From NCBI GenBank assembly GCA_964471535.1, contig CAYYHA010000156.1:1-9807 (forward strand): a stretch of 9,807 bases of DNA. Direction: 5' to 3'. Below the pieces are notes generated by a model. The model searched no databases. It saw nothing but the letters and a program-made list of their open reading frames with translations, and was not told the origin of the DNA. Position 1 is the first letter of the stretch. The number at the start of each line of letters is the position of its first letter. Positions 1 through 6,629 of the stretch are shown one piece after another. Made by a program: the position numbers and the translations under genes. The DNA comes from CAYYHA01 sp964471535 (GTDB lineage Bacteria; Myxococcota; Myxococcia; SLRQ01).

Positions 1-128
1 CCCGCCCAGCCGTCGTGGGCGCAGGTGAGCACCGCCCGCGTCCCGAAGAAGGCCAGGTTGGCCAGCTCGCGCGGCGGAACCGCGTCCAGCCGGGCGTGGG
101 CATCAAAGATGGGCAGTTCCTCCCTCAT
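1..128 (-). CDS. TatD-like metal-dependent hydrolase, N-terminal fragment (cut by window edge)
   Basis: Only the first 42 codons lie in the window. They begin MREELPIFDAHARLDAVPP and continue with an alternating helix/strand pattern ending FFGTRAVLTCAHDGW. This resembles the first beta-strand and helix of TIM-barrel metal hydrolases of the TatD type, in which an HxH pair follows the first strand and binds metal. Here the second histidine position reads Arg (D-A-H-A-R), so metal binding may be altered or the protein may belong to a divergent subgroup. The ATG at 128 overlaps the moeA stop codon as ATGA, which supports this start and suggests translational coupling. Substrate cannot be told from so short a piece; the family call is tentative, but that the frame is coding is fairly secure. 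Confidence 0.6.
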   Translation of the reverse strand, partial: MREELPIFDAHARLDAVPPRELANLAFFGTRAVLTCAHDGWA

Positions 129-1333
129 CGACCGGGGAGGCGCAGCGCCCAGACCTCCACCTCGCGCCCTGCGGGCAGCGGCGTATCGGGCGGAACGGGC
201 ACCAGGCAGTCGGCCTCGAGGGCACCTCGGATGCGGTGGCTGGCCTGCCGCGGCCGCACCTCGGCCTCCCACCCCTCCGGCCCCCGTTCGAGGCGACCCC
301 AGAGCAGATTCGTCCGCCCCCGGGCGGCCGGTGCCTCACGGCGCAGCCGCGCTCGAAGGCGGGGCCGGTGGACATCGCGGTATCCGGCGAGGCGGCGCAG
401 CGCCGGGCGCACGAAGGCCTCGAATGTGGCGAGCACGCTCACGGGGTTGCCTGGCAGCCCGAAGACGAGCTGGCGCCCGAGGCGCCCGAAGAGGAGGGGC
501 TTGCCCGGCTTGATGGCGACGCGCCACAGGCGCGCCGCGAGCCCGCGCGCTTCGTAGACCTTGCGAACGTAGTCGAACTCGCCCACGCTCACGCCGCCGC
601 TCGAGACGATGACGTCGCAGCCACCCGCCGCGTCGATGCGCGCCTCGATGGCTCCGGGGTCGTCGCCTGTGGCAGGGAGCAGGAGCGGCTCGGCCCCGGC
701 CTCGTGGCACGCGGCAGCGATGGCCGGCGAGTTGGAGTCGATGATCCGTCCTGGCGGCAGCACCTCGTCCACCCGCGCCAGCTCGGCCCCGGTGGCAAAG
801 ATGGCCACCCGCGGGCGGCGGACCACCTCCACCTCGGAGCGCCCGTGCGCGAAGAGCGCCGCCACCTCCGCGGGCCCCAGGATCGTACCGGGCGTAAGGA
901 GGCGCTCGCCCGCTGGCACGTCGTCACCGCGGGGCCGGATGTTCTGCCCCGGCTCCACGGCGCAGCGCACCTCGACCTCCCGCTCCCCGAGATCCGTGTC
1001 CTCCTGCCGGACCACGGCGTCGGCGCCGGGGGGGACGGGCGCGCCGGTGAAGATCCGGTACGCCTCGCCAGGTCCCAGCGGCCGCTCCGCCCGGCCACCC
1101 GCAGGGACCACGCCGATGACCCGCAGCCGCACCGGCGGCCCTTCGAGGTCGGCGGCGCGCACTGCATAGCCGTCCATGGCCGAGTTGTCGGCACCGGGCA
1201 GGTCGTAGCGGGCCTCCACCGCCTCGGCGAGCACCCGGCCCACCGCATCGAGCACGGGACGGCGCTCGGGGGGCAGCGGGTCGAGGCCCTCGAGGATGTG
1301 ACGCTGCGCCTCTTCGAGAGAGAGCATGCTCAT
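125..1333 (-). CDS. moeA: Molybdopterin molybdenumtransferase MoeA
   Basis: Inserts molybdate into adenylylated molybdopterin to make molybdenum cofactor in the cytoplasm. The 402-residue product has the usual MoeA length. Visible landmarks in order: an N-terminal helical region from residue 5; the signature NSAMDGYA at 50-57; FTGAPVPPGADAVV at 95-108 and NIRPRGDD at 131-138 in the insertion domain; the MoCF fold with SSGGVSVGEFDYV at about 244-256; LPGNPVSV at 293-300; and a beta-rich C-terminal domain IV from about 320. The ATG at 1333 is chosen over a second ATG two codons later because both suit the fold and neither has a clear Shine-Dalgarno sequence. The stop overlaps the next gene by ATGA. 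No other cofactor genes (moaA, moaC, mogA) are in view, so it appears detached from a full cofactor cluster. It is divergent from add. Confidence 0.95.
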   Translation of the reverse strand: MSMLSLEEAQRHILEGLDPLPPERRPVLDAVGRVLAEAVEARYDLPGADNSAMDGYAVRAADLEGPPVRLRVIGVVPAGGRAERPLGPGEAYRIFTGAPVPPGADAVVRQEDTDLGEREVEVRCAVEPGQNIRPRGDDVPAGERLLTPGTILGPAEVAALFAHGRSEVEVVRRPRVAIFATGAELARVDEVLPPGRIIDSNSPAIAAACHEAGAEPLLLPATGDDPGAIEARIDAAGGCDVIVSSGGVSVGEFDYVRKVYEARGLAARLWRVAIKPGKPLLFGRLGRQLVFGLPGNPVSVLATFEAFVRPALRRLAGYRDVHRPRLRARLRREAPAARGRTNLLWGRLERGPEGWEAEVRPRQASHRIRGALEADCLVPVPPDTPLPAGREVEVWALRLPGR

Positions 1334-1421
1334 GCCGGGAGCATGGGTCGGCCGCGGCCAAAGGTAAACCGGCGGCGCATCGGGCCGAAGCGGAGCACGG
1401 GCTCGCCTGGGGCCAGCGCTA

Positions 1422-1430
1422 TGCTATACG
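1422..1430 (+). promoter_or_regulatory. Candidate extended -10 element for add
   Basis: The sequence TGCTATACG reads as TGn followed by a TATAAT-like hexamer (TATACG at 1425-1430). It is one of the few AT-containing patches in the 104-base divergent gap. No good -35 hexamer lies 17 bases upstream, which is tolerated by extended -10 promoters. The hexamer ends 7 bases before the add ATG at 1438, so transcription would start at or next to the start codon. Prediction by eye only. Confidence 0.35.
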
Positions 1431-1437
1431 GCTGACC

Positions 1438-2499
1438 ATGGCCGAACCCGCCATCAGCGAGGAGCTCCTGCGGCGGCTGCCCAAGACCGACCTGCACTGT
1501 CACCTCGACGGCTCGCTGCGGCTGACCACCGTCCTCGAGGAGGCGGAGCGTCAGGGGGTTCGGCTGCCCGCCGACACCCCGGAGGGGCTCGCCGAGGCAA
1601 TTCACATGGGCAAGGTGTGCGAGGACCTCGTCGACTACCTGAAGGCCTTCGACGTCACGCTCTCGGTGCTTCAGGACGCCGACGCCCTCGAGCGGGCCGC
1701 CTACGAGCTGGCCTGCGACTGCGCCGACGAGAACGTCCGCTGGCTCGAGGTGCGCTATGCGCCGGTGCTCCACCAGAAGAAGGGGCTGAAGCTCACCGTG
1801 ATCGTCGAGTCGGTGCTCTCTGGACTCCGGCAGGCGGAGCGGGAACGGGGCATCCGCAGTGGCGTCATCATCTGCGGGATGCGCAACATCAGCCCCGAAG
1901 TGTCGCTCACCCTCGCCGAGCTGGCCGTCGCGTACAAGGGGCGTGGGGTCATCGGCTTCGATCTCGCGGGCGCAGAATACAGCTACCCCGCCAAGGACCA
2001 CGTCCGCGCCTTTCAACTGGTGCGCAACAACAACATCAACTCCACCGCCCATGCAGGCGAGGCCTACGGTCCCGAATCCATCCACCAGGCCATCCACTAC
2101 TGTGGTGCCCACCGGATCGGCCACGGCACCCGCCTGAGGGAGGACGGCGATCTCCTCAACTACGTCTGCGACCACCGCATCCCCCTCGAGGTCTGCCTGA
2201 GCTCCAACGTGCAAACGCACGCGGTGCGCAACATCGAGGACCACCCGCTGCCCTTCTACCTGGACTATGGGCTGCGCGTGACCATCAACACCGACAACCG
2301 CCTCATCACCGACACCACCGTCACGCGGGAACTGCTGCTCGCCCACCAGAAGCTGGGGCTGTCCCTGAAGGACATCGAAACGGTGCTCGTCGCGGGGTTC
2401 AAGAGCGCCTTCCTCCCCTTCCACGAGCGCAAGGCCCTGCTGCGTCACGTCACCCGGGAGATCGACGATGTCGTCGAAGGGGCCACCCTTCCCGCCTGA
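1438..2499 (+). CDS. add: Adenosine deaminase family protein
   Basis: Zinc-dependent deamination of adenosine to inosine (purine salvage, cytoplasm) is the expected reaction. The 353-residue protein shows the full family pattern: KTDLHCHLDGSLR with metal ligands H20 and H22; IGFDLAGAE around G178; HAGE with a zinc histidine H205 and catalytic E208; RIGHGTRL with catalytic H229; SSNVQT near 257; and INTDNRL with the zinc ligand D286. The residue after D286 is Asn (N287), whereas classic mammalian enzymes have Asp there contacting the purine; NTDN is, to my knowledge, also seen in other bacterial members, so activity is likely but substrate is not assured. The start is set by the first ATG ahead of the conserved barrel strand; there is no Shine-Dalgarno sequence before it. 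It is the first gene of a run with the GH57 gene, which begins inside its last codons. Confidence 0.9.
   Translation: MAEPAISEELLRRLPKTDLHCHLDGSLRLTTVLEEAERQGVRLPADTPEGLAEAIHMGKVCEDLVDYLKAFDVTLSVLQDADALERAAYELACDCADENVRWLEVRYAPVLHQKKGLKLTVIVESVLSGLRQAERERGIRSGVIICGMRNISPEVSLTLAELAVAYKGRGVIGFDLAGAEYSYPAKDHVRAFQLVRNNNINSTAHAGEAYGPESIHQAIHYCGAHRIGHGTRLREDGDLLNYVCDHRIPLEVCLSSNVQTHAVRNIEDHPLPFYLDYGLRVTINTDNRLITDTTVTRELLLAHQKLGLSLKDIETVLVAGFKSAFLPFHERKALLRHVTREIDDVVEGATLPA
2456..2460 (+). promoter_or_regulatory. Ribosome binding site for the GH57 gene, inside add
   Basis: GGGAG lies 7 bases before the ATG at 2468, within the coding sequence of add. It decides the start of the GH57 gene: the next conserved residues of the enzyme begin only 12 codons later, and no other ATG or GTG in this frame precedes them. 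Confidence 0.6.
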
Positions 2500-4666
2500 G
2501 TCCCACGTCGCCTTCCTCTGGCACCTGCACCAGCCGGACTACCGCGCAGCCACCGGCCACCGCGAGATGCGCCTTCCCTGGGTCCGCCTCCACGCCACGC
2601 GGGGCTACACCGATCTCGCCGTCGCCCTCGAGCGGCACCCCGGGGTGCGATCGACGGTGAACATCACCTGCGTCCTTGCCGACCAGCTCCACGACCTAGG
2701 CTCTGGGCGGCGGGGCGATCGCTGGCTGGATCTCTCACGCCGGCGCACCGAGAACCTCTCCATGGAGGAGCGCATCGAGATCCTCCGCCACTTCTTCAGC
2801 GTCAACTGGGAGCAGGACTGCCGGCGGATGGAACGCTACTGGTCGCTGCTCCACAAGCGCGGCCGCGATCTGAAGGAGGCGGATCTGCACCGAGCCGCCC
2901 GGGCGTTCACCGACCAGGAACTCCGAGACGTCGTGGTCCTCTTCAACCTCTCATGGATGGGGTTCTCGGCGCGGGAGTCCGAACCGGTGGTCCGCAACCT
3001 GCTCGCCAAGGGACGTGAGTTCACCGAGGTGGAGAAGGACCTCCTCCTCGACACGCAGCTTCGCATCGCCTCCGAGGTGCTCCCGCGCTGGCAACGGCTG
3101 GCGGAGCGCGGGCAGGTGGAGCTGGTCACCTCGCCCTACTACCACCCCATCCTGCCCCTGCTCATCGACACCGACGTGGCGCGGAAGTGCATGCCGGAGT
3201 CGATGCTGCCCCCGCGGATGCGGCGCCCCGAGGACGCCAGGCTGCAGATAGAGCGAGCCGCCCGGCGGCATCGGGAGCGCTTCGGCGGGGCGCTTCGGGG
3301 CATGTGGCCCCCCGAAGGCGCGGTCTCCGAGGAGGCCCTCACCCTCTACGCCCGCTGCGGCATCGAGTGGCTCGTGACCGACGAGGAGATCCTCAAGCGC
3401 TCGCAGACGGCCGATGGGACCCAGGCCAGCTACCGGGACCTCTACCAGGCCTGGGGCTACCCCCTCGAGGGCCGGGACTTCGGCCTCTTCTTCCGCGACC
3501 GGGTCCTTTCGGACCGCATCGGCTTCGCCTACGCGCACAACCCGGTCGAGGACGCCGTCCGCGACTTCATGGATCGCTGCGCGGAGGTGGGGGAGAAGCG
3601 GGCGCGGATCGGCCGCCCCGCCCTCGTCCCCGTGGCGCTCGACGGGGACAACCCCTGGGAGAACTACCCCGACAGCGGCCGCACCTTCCTGACCCGCCTC
3701 TTCGAGGCCCTCGAGGCCGGGGAGCACGCCGGCGTGCGCATCGAGACGACGACCTTCTCCCGCTGGCTCGCCGCCCACCCACCCGAGCGGCACCTCGTCC
3801 GGCTGCATCCGGGGTCCTGGATCGATGCCAGCTTCCGCATTTGGATCGGCCACGAGGAGACCAACCGCGCCTGGCAGCTCATCGGGGACGCCGGGTCGGT
3901 GCTCGACGCCCGCGGGGCCCAGCTGGCCCCGGAGAACCGCGAGGAGGCTCTCGACAACCTCCTCGCCGCCGAGGGCTCGGACTGGCTCTGGTGGATGGGC
4001 GACGACTTCCACACCGAAACGCCGGAGATCTTCGACCAGCTCTTCCGGGAGCGGCTGGCCCGGGTCTACGAGCTCACCGGCGAGGCGACACCCCACGGCC
4101 TGCGCCGCCCCGTCTCCGCGGCAGCGCAGGGCGCGGTCGCCAGCCGCCCGCTGCGCGAGCCCTCGCGCAGCATCACCCCCCTCATCGACGGCAAGGCCGC
4201 CCCCTACGTGGACTGGCAGGGGGCGGGCTTCTACAAGCCCCCGCAGGGCGGCGCGCAGATGTACCGCACCACCCTCATCTGCGAGGCGATGTACTGGGGA
4301 GCGGACCTCACCGAGCTCTTCTTGCGCCTCGATCCCACACCCGACGTGCGACAGAAGGACGAGTGGGGGGATCTGGAGGTGGTCGTCGTGCGGGGCGACG
4401 AGGTCACCGGACGCGAGGAGCGGCGGCTCGCCTTCCCCGTGCGCCGGGGAGCGCACCGCCGGCCGGAGGGGCGGCTCGTCTTCGGTGATATAGTCGAGGT
4501 TGCCTTGAGCTTCGATGCGCTGGGACTCGAACCGGGCGAGGAGGTCCGATTCGCGGTGCGCCTGCTGGTGGACGGCGTGGAGGTGGAGCGCCTTCCGCGC
4601 TATGGTCATCTAAAGCTCGTGGTGCCCAAGGCCCCCGGCTCTGGGGGGACGTTCTGGCGAATGTGA
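2468..4666 (+). CDS. Glycoside hydrolase family 57 (alpha-amylase / glucanotransferase type)
   Basis: GH57 enzymes cleave or transfer alpha-glucans such as starch or glycogen through a retaining mechanism. The 732-residue protein carries the five family motifs: FLWHLHQPDY (16-25); a GQVELVTSPYYHPILPLL stretch around 216-233; GMWPPEGAVS with the expected nucleophile E283; LDGDNPWENY with the expected acid D392; and SWIDASFRIWIGHEE from 450. A linker rich in Ala/Ser/Arg (about 545-570) leads to a beta-rich C-terminal domain (about 575-732) that resembles a carbohydrate-associated or immunoglobulin-like module. There is no signal peptide, so it should act in the cytoplasm, on glycogen or maltodextrin. 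Its ATG overlaps add by 32 bases behind a good ribosome binding site. Exact specificity (amylase, glucanotransferase, branching) cannot be assigned from sequence alone. Confidence 0.9.
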   Translation: MSSKGPPFPPESHVAFLWHLHQPDYRAATGHREMRLPWVRLHATRGYTDLAVALERHPGVRSTVNITCVLADQLHDLGSGRRGDRWLDLSRRRTENLSMEERIEILRHFFSVNWEQDCRRMERYWSLLHKRGRDLKEADLHRAARAFTDQELRDVVVLFNLSWMGFSARESEPVVRNLLAKGREFTEVEKDLLLDTQLRIASEVLPRWQRLAERGQVELVTSPYYHPILPLLIDTDVARKCMPESMLPPRMRRPEDARLQIERAARRHRERFGGALRGMWPPEGAVSEEALTLYARCGIEWLVTDEEILKRSQTADGTQASYRDLYQAWGYPLEGRDFGLFFRDRVLSDRIGFAYAHNPVEDAVRDFMDRCAEVGEKRARIGRPALVPVALDGDNPWENYPDSGRTFLTRLFEALEAGEHAGVRIETTTFSRWLAAHPPERHLVRLHPGSWIDASFRIWIGHEETNRAWQLIGDAGSVLDARGAQLAPENREEALDNLLAAEGSDWLWWMGDDFHTETPEIFDQLFRERLARVYELTGEATPHGLRRPVSAAAQGAVASRPLREPSRSITPLIDGKAAPYVDWQGAGFYKPPQGGAQMYRTTLICEAMYWGADLTELFLRLDPTPDVRQKDEWGDLEVVVVRGDEVTGREERRLAFPVRRGAHRRPEGRLVFGDIVEVALSFDALGLEPGEEVRFAVRLLVDGVEVERLPRYGHLKLVVPKAPGSGGTFWRM

Positions 4667-4683
4667 AGCGGGCGGATTTCGAG

Positions 4684-5556
4684 ATGAGTGGACAGGAAAC
4701 GCGGGTGACGCGGGTCTCGGAGCTGAAGGCCATCGCCGTTCCCGGTGAGGCCTGTCTGGTGTGCATCTACGGGCCCGAGCTGGGAAAGAAGTGGACGCTC
4801 GCATCCGAGCGCTTCACCATCGGCCGGGGCCCACAGAACGACATCGTCCTGGATCTCGACAACGTCTCCCGCCGCCACGTGGAGTTTGCGAGCCGCGAAG
4901 GCGGCGTCTACGTGAAGGACCTCGGCTCCACCAACGGCACCTATCTGAACAATGTGGAGGTCACCGAGGAGCGGCTGAAGAACGGGGACCACATCAAGGT
5001 GGGCGGCGCGATCTTCAAGTTCCTCTCCGGCGGGAACATCGAGACCGCCTACCACGAAGAGATCTACCGCATGACCATCATGGATGGTCTGACGCAGGTC
5101 TACAACAAGCGGTACTTCCTCGAGACGCTCGAACGGGAGATGGCACGTTCGGCGCGCTTCGATCGTCCCCTGCACCTCGTCATCTTCGACATCGACCACT
5201 TCAAGAGGATCAACGACGAATACGGTCACATCGCGGGGGACTTCGTGCTGCGGGAACTGGCCGGCCTCGTGAAGGCCATGACCCGCCGGGAGGAGACCCT
5301 CGCCCGCTACGGCGGGGAGGAGTTCGCGATCATCATCCCCGAGGCTCCGACCCCCAAGGTCCGCCGCTACGCGGAGAAGATGCGGCGGGAGATCGAGGCG
5401 CGCACCTTCGCTTTCGAAGAGCGGGTCATCCCGGTCACGATTTCGGTGGGCGTCGCGCCGATGCCCGATACCGACGACGCACAGGAGTTCATCAAGGCCG
5501 CCGACATGAAGCTCTACGAAGCGAAGCGCAGCGGCCGGAACCGCGTCTGCGGCTGA
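4684..5556 (+). CDS. FHA-domain GGDEF diguanylate cyclase
   Basis: Predicted cytoplasmic signalling protein that makes c-di-GMP from two GTP. From the ATG at 4684 it has 290 residues. An FHA phospho-threonine-binding domain spans about 36-113, with the key elements IGRG (R48), SRRH (62-65) and GSTNGTYLNN (about 81-90). A GGDEF domain follows (about 130-288): FDIDHFKRIND at 168-178, then RYGGEEF with active-site GGEEF at 210-214. The inhibitory site usually written RxxD reads RREE here. The N-terminus holds ETRVTRV (T6, T9), Thr residues ahead of the FHA domain. An alternative GTG start at 4663 would add 7 residues and overlap the GH57 stop as GTGA; I prefer 4684 because GGCGG at 4671-4675 sits 8 bases upstream. 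It is 17 bases behind the GH57 gene, likely co-transcribed. Confidence 0.9.
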   Translation: MSGQETRVTRVSELKAIAVPGEACLVCIYGPELGKKWTLASERFTIGRGPQNDIVLDLDNVSRRHVEFASREGGVYVKDLGSTNGTYLNNVEVTEERLKNGDHIKVGGAIFKFLSGGNIETAYHEEIYRMTIMDGLTQVYNKRYFLETLEREMARSARFDRPLHLVIFDIDHFKRINDEYGHIAGDFVLRELAGLVKAMTRREETLARYGGEEFAIIIPEAPTPKVRRYAEKMRREIEARTFAFEERVIPVTISVGVAPMPDTDDAQEFIKAADMKLYEAKRSGRNRVCG

Positions 5557-5592
5557 GCCGAGCGCCACTCGCGCCGCGGGGTGTGTGAGCAT

Positions 5593-5616
5593 CGCCGGGC
5601 TGGTGCGCGCCCGGCG
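5593..5616 (+). terminator. Perfect 8-bp GC hairpin after the cyclase gene (possible terminator)
   Basis: CGCCGGGC at 5593-5600 and its exact reverse complement GCCCGGCG at 5609-5616 flank an 8-base loop. It lies 37 bases past the cyclase stop and 70 bases before the kinase start, where a boundary between two transcripts is expected. There is no run of T after it, so it is not a classical intrinsic terminator; in DNA this GC-rich such hairpins also arise by chance. Confidence 0.3.
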
Positions 5617-5687
5617 CCTCCCCGGCCTTCTTCGGGCCCGGCCCTCGTGCTCGCGGCGGCTGGTGGGGCGGTGGTAGGCTCGGCGCG

Positions 5688-6629
5688 GTGACGCTGTCGG
5701 GGATCGAGACCGACCTCGGGGAGTACCGGCTGCTCGAGCGCATCGCGGTGGGCGGCATGGCCGAGGTGTACCTGGCAGAGGCCAAAGACCCCGAGAAGCA
5801 CGGCGGCGCCGGCCAGGTCGTGGTCAAACGCCTCCTCCCCAACCATCGCGCCGACAAGGCCTATGTCGAGCTCTTCCTCGACGAGGCGAGACTCTCGGTG
5901 AAGCTCCGCCACCCCAACATCGTGCGCACCTTCAAGGCCTTCAAGAAGGGGCTCGACTACTACATGATCCAGGAGTACGTGGACGGCGGCAGCCTGGAGA
6001 GCGTGCTCCTGCGGCTGAAGGCGCGTCGGCTCCGGCTCCCGCCACAGGCCACGGTGGCGGTGATGGTGGGGCTCCTGAAGGCGCTCGACTACGTCCACCG
6101 TGCACGGCTTGGCGAGCAGCACGTCGCCCTCGTGCACAGGGACGTCAACCCGGGCAACATCCTGGTGAGCCGGGCCGGGGTGGTGAAGCTCACCGACTTC
6201 GGCGTCGCCGAGGGCGAGGGGCTCGGTGCCAAGCGGGTCCACGGCGCCCTTCGGGGGACGCCGCCCTACATGGCACCGGAGCAGGTTCGAGGGAAGCGTG
6301 TCGACCCCCGCACCGATCTCTTCTCCGCCGGCATCGTCTTCTGGGAGCTGCTCACCGGGCGTGACCTCTTCCGGGCCGAGGCAGAGTACGAGACGCTGCG
6401 AAAGGTCGTGGAGCACGAGGCCGCGCCCCCGTCGGTCTATGCGAGCCGCCTCCCCGAGGCCTTCGACACCATCGTCGCGCGGGCACTGGCCAAAGACCCG
6501 GAAAAGCGCTTTCGTTCCGCCTCCCACTTTGGGCGCGATCTGGTCCTCGCGTCGAAGGCCTTCGGCTGGGGGACCGGAGACAGCGAGCTGCTCGGTCAAG
6601 CCGTCACCCACGCACTGGGACACCGATGA
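5688..6629 (+). CDS. Soluble Ser/Thr protein kinase (Hanks type, PknB-like)
   Basis: Predicted cytoplasmic protein kinase of 313 residues, almost entirely the kinase domain, without a membrane segment or sensor domain. Conserved elements: glycine loop AVGGMAEVYLA (20-30; first loop Gly replaced by Ala), ATP-binding lysine K47 in VVVKRLLP, helix-C glutamate E66, catalytic loop HRDVNPGN (150-157) with D152, DFG at 170-172, and GTPPYMAPEQ in the activation/P+1 region, then RTDLFSAGIVFWELLTGR. In the catalytic loop the usual Lys of HRDLKPxN is Asn (N154); changes at that place are common in myxobacterial kinases, so this need not mean inactivity. The GTG start at 5688 is behind a weak TAGG and is the only start that keeps the glycine loop complete. 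The stop overlaps the next gene by ATGA. Its targets are unknown; the FHA-domain cyclase just upstream is a candidate partner. Confidence 0.9.
   Translation: MTLSGIETDLGEYRLLERIAVGGMAEVYLAEAKDPEKHGGAGQVVVKRLLPNHRADKAYVELFLDEARLSVKLRHPNIVRTFKAFKKGLDYYMIQEYVDGGSLESVLLRLKARRLRLPPQATVAVMVGLLKALDYVHRARLGEQHVALVHRDVNPGNILVSRAGVVKLTDFGVAEGEGLGAKRVHGALRGTPPYMAPEQVRGKRVDPRTDLFSAGIVFWELLTGRDLFRAEAEYETLRKVVEHEAAPPSVYASRLPEAFDTIVARALAKDPEKRFRSASHFGRDLVLASKAFGWGTGDSELLGQAVTHALGHR

Noticed and set aside
236..1435. 399-codon plus-strand open frame opposite moeA
   Set aside because: No domain signature; moeA on the other strand is unambiguous.
1330..2448. 372-codon minus-strand open frame opposite add
   Set aside because: No recognisable domain, and the plus strand encodes a complete deaminase with all catalytic residues.
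2951..4609. 552-codon open frame on the minus strand opposite the GH57 gene
   Set aside because: Composition is typical of an antisense shadow of a GC-rich gene; the opposite strand encodes all five GH57 motifs.
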